Shown piece by piece: positions 32,571 through 43,817 of a stretch of 64,000 bases of DNA. The position numbers and the translations under genes are program-made. Position 1 is the first letter of the stretch. Every line of letters starts with the position of its first letter. Source of the stretch: Streptomyces sp. NBC_01214. Its GTDB lineage: Bacteria; Actinomycetota; Actinomycetes; Streptomycetales; Streptomycetaceae. The notes below the pieces were generated by a model. That model worked only from the letters and a program-made list of their open reading frames with translations. It was not told where the DNA came from and made no database searches. Location: assembly GCF_026340975.1 (NCBI RefSeq), contig NZ_JAPEOS010000001.1:62001-126000 (forward strand), read 5' to 3'.

Positions 32571-33113
32571 ATGGTGAATGTGGACGCGGGGACCGGGACC
32601 GGGACCGGCAGCGGTACCGGCACCGGCACCGCTGCGGGCGTCCGGGACGGCGACGCGGTCTCCCGCTTCGTCGAGCGGTTCGCCGCGCAGCTGACCGAGG
32701 CCGGGATGCAGCGGATGGCCGCGCGCGTCTTCGCCCAGTTGCTGGCCAGCGACGGCGGCGCGATGACCTCGGCGGAGCTGGGGGAGGCCCTACGGATCAG
32801 CCCGGCCGCGGTGTCGGGCGCCGTGTCCTACCTGACCCAGGTCAACATGGTCAGCCGCGAACGCGAACCGGGCTCGCGCCGCGACCGGTACGTCCTGCAC
32901 AACGAACTCTGGTACGAGACCTTCACGCGCCGCGACCAGGTCCTGACCCTGTGGGAGAAGACCCTGCGCGAAGGCGCGGCCGCCCTCGGCACGGACTCTC
33001 CCGCCGGGGCCCGCGTCGCGGAGACGGCGGCCTTCTTCGAGTTCATGCAGGGCGAAATGCTGGGTCTCATGGACCGCTGGCGGACCCACAAGGCGACGAT
33101 CGGCCTGGGCTGA
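32571..33113 (+). CDS. GbsR/MarR-type transcriptional regulator
   Basis: The 180-residue protein has a low-complexity Thr/Gly start (GTGTGTGSGTGTGT). The winged helix typical of GbsR-like proteins follows: FAAQLTEAGMQRMAARVFAQLLAS, MTSAELGEALRISPAAVSGAVSYL and REREPGSRRDRYVLHNELWYETF. A C-terminal helical part completes it. Such regulators often sit divergent to drug exporters and repress them. An AGGAGG ribosome site ends at 32558. The GTG at 32559 touches it and is too close, so ATG 32571 is taken. The perfect palindrome upstream is the likely binding site. Confidence 0.85.
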   Translation: MVNVDAGTGTGTGSGTGTGTAAGVRDGDAVSRFVERFAAQLTEAGMQRMAARVFAQLLASDGGAMTSAELGEALRISPAAVSGAVSYLTQVNMVSREREPGSRRDRYVLHNELWYETFTRRDQVLTLWEKTLREGAAALGTDSPAGARVAETAAFFEFMQGEMLGLMDRWRTHKATIGLG

Positions 33114-33295
33114 GCGGACCCGGAGCGGGCCGGAGCCGGCACAGAGCCGTCCCGAACGGGCTCACACCTGGTCACGCACCGACCCGGGTTCCGAGTCGGC
33201 GGGAAATCGGCGATGCACGGAGCGCAAAGCCCTCGATCACCCCGGCCGAAGCTGACTATGGCGATCCTCCGTCAGCTGCGTCGTACGGAGGGGAC

Positions 33296-34141
33296 ATGGG
33301 GACAGACCCGACGCCAGGTGTGCCACCGAGACCTGCCTACGCTCCGACCGTACCCACCGAACCTCCCCGCTCCGAACCTCCCCGCTCCGGACCTCCCCGC
33401 TCCGGACCTCCCCGCTGGGCTTGGTGGGTCGCAGGGATCGTCGTTCCCCTCGCGGGCATCGCGGCCAGCATCTTCGTCGCCACCACCAACAACTCCGCGC
33501 CTGCGGCCAAAGCCCTGCCGGCGCCGACGTCGACCACGGGCAACGGCTCTCCGGGGAGCCAGGCGAACGGTCCCACCCCGAGCACCTCGCCGCCGAGGTC
33601 CAGCATCGCCCCTCCCCCGTCACTCTCACCATTACCTTCGAAGACGTCACCCCCCGCGGCTGACCTGGCATCCCCTGCCGGGTACACGCTGAACCAGACG
33701 ATGTTCGGCATCACTCCCGGCCAGTGCACCAGCTTCGAGGAACAGCTGACCGACCTCGACACGGGCCAGAGCCGGATCGTCGTGCCGAAAGACATCACCA
33801 AGCCGACCGAGGTCGAAGCGGGGGGCGCGGAACTCCTCTACTGGAACGAAGGCTGCGACTACCGCCTCCGGGCGATGCCCCAGGCCACGGTCGGGATCCT
33901 GCGGAAGGGCACCCCCCAGTCTTTCGCCTCGTGCAAGGCCGCGGCCAACACCGGCCTGGGCCCCGTAAACATGACAAAGATCGACGACCAGGAGGCGAGA
34001 GGGATCGTTGTAGGAGCCTCCCTCTGTTCCGTCACCGACCGAGGTGCCGTCGCCATGGCGGTGATCGAGCACATCGCAGGTGGTCACGGCGACGATCCGA
34101 CGGTGACGGGCACCCTCTACGTATGGTCGAAGACTCCCTGA
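33296..34141 (+). CDS. Membrane-anchored proline-rich hypothetical protein
   Basis: The 281-residue protein starts at ATG 33296 after GGAGGGGAC. It has a Pro-rich cytoplasmic start with PPRSG repeats, a membrane segment (WAWWVAGIVVPLAGIAASIFVA), and a Ser/Thr/Pro linker. An extracellular domain of about 150 residues has three or four cysteines (GQCTSFEEQL, NEGCDYRLRA, FASCKAAA, SLCSVTDR), likely paired. The domain resembles the DUF3558/septum-type exported domains only in general plan; I cannot name it. The topology is that of many Streptomyces cell-envelope proteins. It has no operon partners. Confidence 0.75.
   Translation: MGTDPTPGVPPRPAYAPTVPTEPPRSEPPRSGPPRSGPPRWAWWVAGIVVPLAGIAASIFVATTNNSAPAAKALPAPTSTTGNGSPGSQANGPTPSTSPPRSSIAPPPSLSPLPSKTSPPAADLASPAGYTLNQTMFGITPGQCTSFEEQLTDLDTGQSRIVVPKDITKPTEVEAGGAELLYWNEGCDYRLRAMPQATVGILRKGTPQSFASCKAAANTGLGPVNMTKIDDQEARGIVVGASLCSVTDRGAVAMAVIEHIAGGHGDDPTVTGTLYVWSKTP
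33361..33416 (+). repeat. 15-bp in-frame tandem repeat
   Basis: Four units of about 15 bases (starting at 33361, 33376, 33391 and 33406) encode the PPRSE/PPRSG/PPRSG/PPRWA stretch in the Pro-rich tail. Because the unit is a multiple of three, copy number can vary without breaking the frame. Confidence 0.85.
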
Positions 34142-34292
34142 AGGGCCGTGCAGAACACCCGGCACGGGGCGATGCGCCCGCCGGCGCCGCTGTTCGGGAA
34201 CTCTGCGGCCACGGCCCGCCGGTCCGCGTACCGGCGCCGCGCAAAAGATCCGGAAGCACCGGTACCCGCAGACGGGAAACCTCCTGCGTGCC

Positions 34293-34724
34293 ATGCTGGA
34301 ACGCATGAACCTGGAGGACCTGATACGGCTGCGCCGCGCCCGGGACATGATGGACCGCGCCTACGCGGAGCCACTGGACGTCCCCGCACTCGCGAACGTC
34401 GCCCTCATGTCACCGGGACACTTCTCCCGCAGCTTCCGCACCGCCTTCGGGGAAACCCCGTACAGCTACCTCATGACCCGCCGCGTCGAGCGCGCGAAGG
34501 CGCTGCTGCGACGCGGCGACATGAGCGTGACGGACGTCTGCTTCGCCGTCGGATGTACCTCACTGGGGTCCTTCAGCTCGCGCTTCACCGAGCTCGTCGG
34601 CGAGCCCCCGAGCGCCTACCGGGCCCGCAGCCACGACGACGGCGCGGCCATCCCGGCGTGCGTCGCCAAGATCCTCACGCGACCGGTCAGGAACGGAGAA
34701 GCGAAATCCGCACCCTCCTCGTAG
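34293..34724 (+). CDS. AraC-family regulator (DNA-binding domain only)
   Basis: The 143-residue protein consists almost entirely of the AraC double helix-turn-helix. MMDRAYAEPLDVPALANVALMSPGHFSRSFR is the first, GETPYSYLMTRRVERAKALLR lies between them, and MSVTDVCFAVGCTSLGSFSSRFTELVGEPPSAYR is the second. There is no N-terminal effector domain, so activity may be set by expression or by an unidentified partner, as with SoxS/MarA-type proteins. It starts a three-gene set with a VOC protein (10 bases downstream) and a UvrA-like ATPase. A second ATG (34305) is equally good as start. Confidence 0.9.
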   Translation: MLERMNLEDLIRLRRARDMMDRAYAEPLDVPALANVALMSPGHFSRSFRTAFGETPYSYLMTRRVERAKALLRRGDMSVTDVCFAVGCTSLGSFSSRFTELVGEPPSAYRARSHDDGAAIPACVAKILTRPVRNGEAKSAPSS

Positions 34725-34734
34725 CGTCGACGAC

Positions 34735-35151
34735 ATGGACATCAACCTCTCGCAGTGCTTCATCGCAGTCGACGACCACGACAAGGCGCTCGCCTTCTAC
34801 CGCGACGTCCTCGGCCTGGAGGTCCGCAACGACGTCGGGTTCGAAGGGATGCGCTGGGTGACCGTCGGCTCCCCCACCCAGCCGGACGTGGAGATCGTCC
34901 TCGAACCGCCGCTCGCCGACCCGGGCGCCTCGGCGGCCGACCGGCAGGCCATGGCGGAGCTACTGGCCAAGGGCCTGCTGCGCGGCGTGATCTTCTCCAC
35001 CGACGACGTCGACGCCACCTTCGAACACATCCGGGCCGCCGGCGGGGAGGTGCTCCAGGAGCCCGTCGACCAGCCGTACGGCGTCCGCGACTGCGCCTTC
35101 CGGGACCCGGCGGGCAACATGCTCCGCTTCAACCAGCCCCGCAAGTCCTGA
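34735..35151 (+). CDS. VOC-superfamily (glyoxalase/bleomycin-resistance fold) protein
   Basis: A 138-residue protein with two betaalphabetabetabeta modules: INLSQCFIAVDDHDKALAFYRDVLGLEV at the start and GVIFSTDDVDATFEHIRAAGGEVLQEP ... DCAFRDPAGNMLRFNQP at the end. VOC proteins are metal-dependent lyases or dioxygenases, or bind and sequester drugs such as bleomycin. It lies directly after the AraC gene and 55 bases before the UvrA-like gene. That grouping suggests resistance to, or processing of, a DNA-damaging compound. The substrate cannot be told from sequence. Confidence 0.9.
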   Translation: MDINLSQCFIAVDDHDKALAFYRDVLGLEVRNDVGFEGMRWVTVGSPTQPDVEIVLEPPLADPGASAADRQAMAELLAKGLLRGVIFSTDDVDATFEHIRAAGGEVLQEPVDQPYGVRDCAFRDPAGNMLRFNQPRKS

Positions 35152-35206
35152 CCGCCGACTGCCGCAGGAGTCCGCGCAGGCGGCCCGCCCGAGAGATGGA
35201 GACACG

Positions 35207-37600
<2,394 letters not shown>

Positions 37601-37658
37601 CCCGGCCCCTCCCCGGACCTGCGGCCACTGCGGTGGCAGCCCGTGGCGGTCACCGACC

Positions 37659-38264
37659 TCATCGAAGAGGCCGCACTCGCCCTGTCCGCGCCCCGACCGG
37701 GAGCGCACGCCCGCGGCGCGCGGGCCGGGCGTAGCCCAGAGCGCCGGAGTGCGGGGCCCACAGGGCCCCGCCAGCGGCCGGGTCGCCCGCGAGCCGCACG
37801 ACCACCGTGGCCGGGGCGGTGGCGGTACGGGGCCACGGGCGCGGCGGCAGCACCCGCCGGCCCAGCAGGCCCAGGGTCAGCTGGTGCCGCCCGTCGGCGA
37901 GCGCCAGCACCGGCGGCCGCCATCCCGCCCGAACGACCACGGCCTCGTGCGCGGTCCAGCGCACCGCAGGGTCCCGCAACAGGCGCCGGACCCGCCGGAC
38001 GGCCAGCAACTCCCGCGCCCCGAGCAGTACCGGGCTCAGCACCACGCCCAGCGCGGCCACCGGTGCCGGCGGCCGGCCCATCACAGCCGCGACCGCCACC
38101 GGCCAGCAGAACACCGGCAGCAGGCACAGCAGCAGCGCGTCGCGCCGCCAGTCGTCCAGCGCGTCGCGCCGCCAGTCGTCCAGCGCGTCGCGCAGACCCC
38201 GCACACCCGGCGCATCCGGTTCGCCCCGCGCACCCGGCGCATCCCGTGTACCCGGTGTGGTCAC
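37659..38264 (-). CDS. Small membrane protein coupled to the DGK-like gene
   Basis: A 201-residue protein starting at GTG 38264, whose GTGA overlaps the stop of the upstream DGK-like gene. It has an Arg/Asp-rich N-terminus with a repeated octapeptide (DALDDWRR). Two membrane segments (LLLCLLPVFCWPVAVAAVMG and PVAALGVVLSPVLLGARELLA) follow, then a soluble C-terminal part with beta-like strands (RWTAHEAVVVRAGWRPPVLALADG). The basic C-terminus (RRGRALPVGARTGRVRPLR) is low complexity. The function is unknown. Overlap with the DGK-like gene implies joint function, perhaps lipid-related. Confidence 0.65.
   Translation of the reverse strand: MTTPGTRDAPGARGEPDAPGVRGLRDALDDWRRDALDDWRRDALLLCLLPVFCWPVAVAAVMGRPPAPVAALGVVLSPVLLGARELLAVRRVRRLLRDPAVRWTAHEAVVVRAGWRPPVLALADGRHQLTLGLLGRRVLPPRPWPRTATAPATVVVRLAGDPAAGGALWAPHSGALGYARPARRGRALPVGARTGRVRPLR
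38133..38193. repeat. 24-bp tandem repeat inside a membrane-protein gene
   Basis: Two full 24-base units (38133-38156, 38157-38180) and a 13-base partial copy follow each other without change. They encode RRDALDDW twice on the minus strand. The exact identity points to a recent duplication. Confidence 0.9.
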
Positions 38265-39115
38265 CGGGGCACGGTGAGCGTCCACGCCCCCGGACGCAGG
38301 GTCCACGTACGGCGGCGGACCGGGCCGGTCAGCGCCGCGTCCGCGCGGTAGCGGAAGTCCGCGCCCGACACCGTCACCGTCTTCGCCCGGGCCGTGACCG
38401 TCGATTCGGCGGAGCTGCCGCCACCCGTCCGGACCACGACCTCCGCCGCGCCGCCGTCGTCACGGGTGCGAACCGAGACGTCCTCCACGGGCCGGTCCAC
38501 GTCCGCCAGCAGCACCCCGTCGGCCTCGACCCGCAGCCGGTGCCGGCCCGTGGCCGCACCGCCGGCCGCCGCCACCGGCCGGACCAGCGTCCGCACCAAC
38601 GAGCGGTACGCGCTCCACACCGACGGCCCGGCGGGCCGTGGGACCCCGTGCACCGGCGGGATCCGCAGCGCACCGAGCACCACCCCGTCGCTGTCGTCGA
38701 CCAGCAGGTCACAGGCGCGCACCGTACCGTCGAGGACCGCCCGGGCCGCGGCGACGGCGGAAAGCGGCACGCCGAGGGACCGCGCCAGTCCCAGCGAACC
38801 CACCGGGCCCACGGGGACCAGGGCAAGAGGTCCCTCCCCCAGCCCGCGCTCGCGGTGCAGCAGCCCCACGGCGCGCACCAGCGCCCGGTCGTCACCGACG
38901 ATCACCAGCCGCCGATGACCCCGTCGGGCGAGCGCTCGCGCAAATTCCTCCTGCGAATCCGGGAGGCAGATCTTCGCTGCCGCGCCCGCTGACAACACAT
39001 CCTTCGCGATCCGCACGGACTCGCCGTCAAGACGGCGGGCGACCGGGTCGACGAGCACGAGCAGGCCGCCTACCGGCGCGCCCGCTTGGCTCATGGTGGG
39101 CTCTGGAGCCGACAC
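38261..39115 (-). CDS. Diacylglycerol kinase-like protein with degenerate kinase motifs
   Basis: The 284-residue protein starts at GTG 39115, with GAAGGA five bases upstream. It has the two-domain layout of DagK/YegS lipid kinases. The N-terminal half runs VGGLLVLVDPVARRLDG ... RRGHRRLVIVGDD, and a C-terminal beta-rich half contains RPVEDVSVRTRDDGG. The catalytic nucleotide loop normally reading GGDGT is GDDRA here (residues 74-78). The second conserved loop, usually GTGND, is GPVGS (103-107), although LARSLGVP after it is kept. It is therefore unlikely to phosphorylate lipid by the usual route. It is divergent from purA and coupled to a membrane protein gene. Confidence 0.75.
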   Translation of the reverse strand: MSAPEPTMSQAGAPVGGLLVLVDPVARRLDGESVRIAKDVLSAGAAAKICLPDSQEEFARALARRGHRRLVIVGDDRALVRAVGLLHRERGLGEGPLALVPVGPVGSLGLARSLGVPLSAVAAARAVLDGTVRACDLLVDDSDGVVLGALRIPPVHGVPRPAGPSVWSAYRSLVRTLVRPVAAAGGAATGRHRLRVEADGVLLADVDRPVEDVSVRTRDDGGAAEVVVRTGGGSSAESTVTARAKTVTVSGADFRYRADAALTGPVRRRTWTLRPGAWTLTVPR

Positions 39116-39150
39116 CTCGGTCCTTCCTCGGGTAGCATCTTTGTGCAAGA

Positions 39151-39176
39151 GGCCCTTGCGCTATTGCGCCAGGGCC
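39151..39176 (+). promoter_or_regulatory. Stem-loop in the purA leader
   Basis: GGCCCTtGCGC (39151-39161) pairs with GCGCcAGGGCC (39166-39176) around TATT, with one internal mismatch. It lies 103 bases before the purA start and after a TAGCAT that could be a -10 box (39132-39137). It could attenuate purA or terminate readthrough. Confidence 0.5.
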
Positions 39177-39278
39177 TTCGTCTATTCCGGGGCACCGGTC
39201 CGACGGCTCAGCCTGCGGTGTACATCGTCGTACGCCCCCTGACCTTGGACATGCCCCATCCGGAAGAGGTGTACGCCT

Positions 39279-40562
<1,284 letters not shown>

Positions 40563-40576
40563 GAAACCCGGTCCCC

Positions 40577-40619
40577 CCGGAGGGGCGGCAGGCGCACCCC
40601 GCGCCCGCCGCCCCTCCGG
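40577..40619 (+). terminator. purA terminator
   Basis: A 13-bp perfect GC-rich stem (40577-40589 with 40607-40619) with a 17-base loop lies 15 bases after the purA stop codon. Confidence 0.8.
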
Positions 40620-40767
40620 CGTTCCCGGAGCGCCGCGGAAGGCCCGTCGAACACCACCCGGGACGCCGCCCGGACCCGCAGCGCGAAAAAGTGTCCCGTC
40701 CCCCGTCACATCCGTGCGCTCCCCTCCGTCAGTGCTGTGCAGACACCGACCGAAGGAGAGAGCGACC

Positions 40768-41283
40768 ATGACGCACACTTACACGCACACGAACACCTCC
40801 CCCACCTCCCTCTCGCGGATGCCGAACCCGGCCGATTTCGTCCCCGAGCTGAACGACATCAGCGCCGCCCTCTTCCGGGCCACGGGCAACCGCTCGGTGC
40901 CGCGGACCACGATGAGCCTGGTCCACCTGCGGGCCGGGCAGATCGTCGGCAACACCTACCTGACCGTCCTGAACACCGGCTTCCTCCGCAAGGCCGGGGA
41001 GTCCGAGGAGCGCATCACGGCCGTCTCCTCCTGGCAGGACGCCCCCTACTTCACGGCCGCCGAGCGCGCCGCCCTCGCCCTGGTGGAGGCCACCCTCCAG
41101 CCCGCCCCGCACGGCCGCGAGCGGGTCACCGACGAGCTGTACGCCGAGGTCGCCGCGCACTACGACGAGAAGGCCCTCGCCACCCTCACCATCGCGATCG
41201 GCCAGATCAGCTTCTTCATCGCCCTGGCCGTCATCGGCAAGCCGCAGCCGGTCGGCTCGCTGGCCGACGAGCAGTGGGGCTGA
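40768..41283 (+). CDS. AhpD/carboxymuconolactone decarboxylase-like protein without CxxC
   Basis: The 171-residue protein starts at ATG 40768 after GAAGGAGAG. The all-helical AhpD-like core is recognisable: FVPELNDISAALFRATGNRSVP, LVHLRAGQIVGNTYLTVLNTGFLRKAGESEERI and FTAAERAALALVEATLQ. The redox CxxC that usually sits in the second helix is VGNT here, so the alkylhydroperoxidase thiol chemistry cannot occur. Many members of this family in the environment lack it and are of unknown function. A His/Thr-rich N-terminus (THTYTHTNTSPTS) is unusual. It is a single gene after purA. Confidence 0.8.
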   Translation: MTHTYTHTNTSPTSLSRMPNPADFVPELNDISAALFRATGNRSVPRTTMSLVHLRAGQIVGNTYLTVLNTGFLRKAGESEERITAVSSWQDAPYFTAAERAALALVEATLQPAPHGRERVTDELYAEVAAHYDEKALATLTIAIGQISFFIALAVIGKPQPVGSLADEQWG

Positions 41284-41472
41284 GGCCCCCCCTACAGCCC
41301 CTGCTGGCCCCGCAGGCGCTGCGCGGGCCGCCGGGGGCCGCTGGGGCCGCTGGGGGGCCGTGCCGGGCGGGCCCGGTCTCGGGGGGCGGGTTCCGGGTGG
41401 GCGGAAATATGATGTGCACGGGCTTTTCGCGCAGCGGAAGCAGGGACGAATGGATGCACCTCGGAGCGTTCC

Positions 41473-42309
41473 GTGACTCCTCGCCGTGCCCCGCGGGCGG
41501 CCAGCGCCGACCTGCTCAGCACGCTCGGGCGGCTCGCCGACCAGGCCCGCCGCGGGGTGGAGCTGCAGCAGGCCCGGGTGGACCTGGCCGAGGCGCTGCA
41601 GAGCGAGATGCTGCCCGCCTCGCTGCCCGCGCTGCCGGGCCTACGGACCGCCGCCCGGTACGCGCCCGCCCGGCACGGCCTGGACATCGGCGGCGACTGG
41701 TACGACGGCTTCCGGCTGCCCGAGGGAGCGCTCGCCTTCTGCATCGGTGACGTCCAGGGGCACGACGTGGAGGCGGCCGCGTTCATGGGGCAGGTACGGA
41801 TCTGCCTGCGCGCCGTGGCCGCCGTCGTCGTCGATCCGGGCGAGGTGCTGAGCCGGGCCAACGAGGTGCTGCTCTCCATGGACCGCGACCTCTTCGCGAC
41901 CTGTAGCCTGCTCCGTTTCGATCCGGAGACGCAGGAGCTGGAAACCGCCCGGGCCGGCCACGTCCCGTCGGTCTGGGCCACCGTCGACGGCGCGTACGGC
42001 ATCTCCGAGGACGACGGCGGCCCGCCGCTGAACCTGGTGCCCGGGGCGGGGTACGCGGTGACCCGGCGCCGACTGACGCGGGCGGGGTCGATCGTGCTGC
42101 TCACCGACGGCGTGGTCGAGGGGCCGAAGTTCCCGATCGAGAGGGGACTGGAGCGGGTGGCCAGGGTCGTGCGGGAGGCCGCGGGCACGGATCCGGGCGA
42201 GCTGGCCGCAGAGGTGATGAAGGTGGCCGACTCCACCGGCCACGCCGACGACGCCGCCGTGCTCGTACTCAGCCACGACGCCCGGCCCGATCCGGAAGGG
42301 CCGGGCTAG
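41473..42309 (+). CDS. SpoIIE/RsbU-type PP2C serine phosphatase
   Basis: The 278-residue protein starts at GTG 41473 after GGAG. A short helical lead (ELQQARVDLAEALQSEMLP) is followed by the PP2C-like SpoIIE domain. Metal-binding motifs are present: DIGGDWYDGFRL, CIGDVQGHDVEAA, VLLTDGVVEGP and HADDAAVLVL. Such phosphatases dephosphorylate anti-anti-sigma proteins in partner-switching control of sigma factors, which are numerous in Streptomyces. No PAS, GAF or kinase domain is attached, so it must be controlled in trans. No anti-sigma factor gene is adjacent. Confidence 0.9.
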   Translation: MTPRRAPRAASADLLSTLGRLADQARRGVELQQARVDLAEALQSEMLPASLPALPGLRTAARYAPARHGLDIGGDWYDGFRLPEGALAFCIGDVQGHDVEAAAFMGQVRICLRAVAAVVVDPGEVLSRANEVLLSMDRDLFATCSLLRFDPETQELETARAGHVPSVWATVDGAYGISEDDGGPPLNLVPGAGYAVTRRRLTRAGSIVLLTDGVVEGPKFPIERGLERVARVVREAAGTDPGELAAEVMKVADSTGHADDAAVLVLSHDARPDPEGPG

Positions 42310-42324
42310 TGCGGTGACCGAAGA

Positions 42325-42343
42325 CGTTCACCGGATGTGAACG
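42325..42343. promoter_or_regulatory. Inverted repeat upstream of the 85-aa gene
   Basis: CGTTCAC (42325-42331) and GTGAACG (42337-42343) are perfect arms around a 5-base spacer, 20 bases before the next start codon. It could be an operator. Confidence 0.4.
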
Positions 42344-42363
42344 CGCGCTGTCAAGATCTCCCC

Positions 42364-42621
42364 ATGGATCTTTCCGAGGGCTTGGCTGACTGGAACGACT
42401 GGGACGGTGCTGCCTTCAAGGTGGGCCGCGCGCTGGGGATTTTCTCCGAGGCTGAGACGTTCACGCAGGTCAAGTGGGTGTTCTGGACCGACAACCCGCT
42501 GGGGAACGCACTGCACGAGGTGCTCGTGCAGTTGACGGCGGCGGGAGTGCTGGAGCGTCGGGACGAGCCGGACGACATCCAGTTCCGTTGGCTCGGCCGG
42601 TCGATCACGCCCTGGACGTAG
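42364..42621 (+). CDS. Small winged-helix-like hypothetical protein
   Basis: An 85-residue protein, MDLSEGLADWNDWDGAAFKV at the start, with WVFWTDNPLGNALHEVLVQLTAAGVLERRDEPDDIQFRWL at the end. The spacing of helices and the final strand pair (GVLERRDEPDDIQFRW) resembles a small winged helix, but there is no database check behind this. It sits between a phosphatase gene and a MASE1 protein gene, with an inverted repeat close to its start that may serve for autoregulation. Confidence 0.6.
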   Translation: MDLSEGLADWNDWDGAAFKVGRALGIFSEAETFTQVKWVFWTDNPLGNALHEVLVQLTAAGVLERRDEPDDIQFRWLGRSITPWT

Positions 42622-42675
42622 TCCTCGTAGTCCTCGCAGTCCTCGCAAGTCCTCGTAGTCCTCGCAGTCCTCGTC
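42621..42675. repeat. 9-bp tandem repeat (GTCCTCGTA/GTCCTCGCA)
   Basis: Six units of nine bases follow the stop of the 85-residue gene, with one extra A after the third unit. On the opposite strand they would read as acidic EDY/EDC repeats, but no gene there is supported. It looks like a slippage-prone minisatellite. Confidence 0.85.
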
Positions 42676-42779
42676 CGTGTCGCTCCCTCCCGAGCTGACG
42701 AACGCCTCCCACACCACCACGCGGACGACCCGTCGGACAGGACCTCGCGCGTGTCACGGCCCGCGGCGGCGCCGGGCTG

Positions 42780-43754
42780 TTGTCTGATGCTGTGGTGCGC
42801 ACCGAGGGATGGCGACGTCTGCCCGCAGCTCTGCTGCCGATCCTCGCCGTCGCCGTCGCCTACTACCTGGGCGGACTGATCGGGCTGTACCAGCGCGTGG
42901 TCGTCAACGACGCCGAGGTCACGCCCCTGTGGCTGCCGACGGGCATCGCGGTGACCTCCCTGCTCTGGCTGGGCCTGCGGGCGTGGCCGGGGATCGCGCT
43001 CGGTACGTACCTCACCATCGAGCAGATCACCGATTTCGACCCGCCCGGCCTGATCATCGTCGCGGGGAACGTCCTCGCCCCCGTGTGCGCGTACCTGATG
43101 CTGCGCCGGGTGGGATTCCGTACCGAGATGGACCGGCTGCGGGACGCCCTGGCGCTGGTCTTCCTGGGCGGTCTGCTGCCCATGCTGATCAGCGCGACGA
43201 TCGGGACCTGGACGCTGGTGCTCACCGGGGACCTGCCGATGTCGCAGTTCTGGCCGGTCTGGTCGGCCTGGTGGGCCGGGGACGCGATGGGCGTGCTCGT
43301 GGTGACCCCGCTCCTGCTCGTCCTGCGCCGGCTCCTGACGGTCCGGCGGCCCCGGGAGGGCTACCGTGCGGCCGAAGCGGCGGCCCTGGTGGTCGCCTCC
43401 GTCGCCGTCACGCTCGTGGCCACCCGCAGCCCCCTCTCGCTGCTCTTCCTCGTCTTCCCGCTGATCATCTGGGCGGCCGTACGCTTCCAGCTCGCCGGGA
43501 GCGCTCCGGTCACCCTGCTGGTGTCGGTCCTGACGATCGCCGCGGCGACCGCCCACGCAGGGCCGTTCGCCCACCACACCCTCCTCGAAGTCATGATCAA
43601 CCTCCAGGGCCTCAACGGTGCGGCGGCCCTGACCGGATTACTGCTGTCGGCCCTGGTCACCGAGCAGAACAACGTCCGCCTGAAGATCGAGCAGGTCTGC
43701 GATGACCTGGCCGAACTGGTGGAGCAACTGACCCCGGGCAAACCGGACCTCTAG
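42780..43754 (+). CDS. MASE1-domain integral membrane protein
   Basis: The 324-residue protein has eight predicted membrane segments and the MASE1 sensor-domain pattern: AVAYYLGGLIGLYQRVVV, TPLWLPTGIAVTSLLWLGLRAWPGIALG, GNVLAPVCAYLMLRR and WWAGDAMGVLVVTPLLLVL. In other bacteria MASE1 is an input domain joined to a kinase or cyclase. Here the protein ends after a short helix (EQVCDDLAELVEQLTPG) with no output domain. It may pass a signal to a separate partner, for example the SpoIIE phosphatase encoded just upstream. The TTG start at 42780 is uncertain; GTG 42792 or 42795 are alternatives. Confidence 0.85.
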   Translation: MSDAVVRTEGWRRLPAALLPILAVAVAYYLGGLIGLYQRVVVNDAEVTPLWLPTGIAVTSLLWLGLRAWPGIALGTYLTIEQITDFDPPGLIIVAGNVLAPVCAYLMLRRVGFRTEMDRLRDALALVFLGGLLPMLISATIGTWTLVLTGDLPMSQFWPVWSAWWAGDAMGVLVVTPLLLVLRRLLTVRRPREGYRAAEAAALVVASVAVTLVATRSPLSLLFLVFPLIIWAAVRFQLAGSAPVTLLVSVLTIAAATAHAGPFAHHTLLEVMINLQGLNGAAALTGLLLSALVTEQNNVRLKIEQVCDDLAELVEQLTPGKPDL

Positions 43755-43817
43755 GCGGGCCGGCTGTCGGAGGCGGGGGATAGGGTCGTGGTGCGCGACA
43801 CGAACAGGGGGGCGTCC

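Noticed and set aside
28754..33113. A biosynthetic gene cluster (P450, ABC exporter, regulator)
   Set aside because: No core synthase, precursor peptide or tailoring set is present; the P450 and exporter are convergent and separately regulated.
42621..42675. CRISPR-like repeat array
   Set aside because: Nine-base units without spacers are a simple tandem repeat; no cas genes are nearby.
42328..42720. Minus-strand 130-codon frame with an acidic repeat
   Set aside because: It covers the 85-residue gene in antisense and depends on the 9-bp repeat; no start signal or family resemblance.
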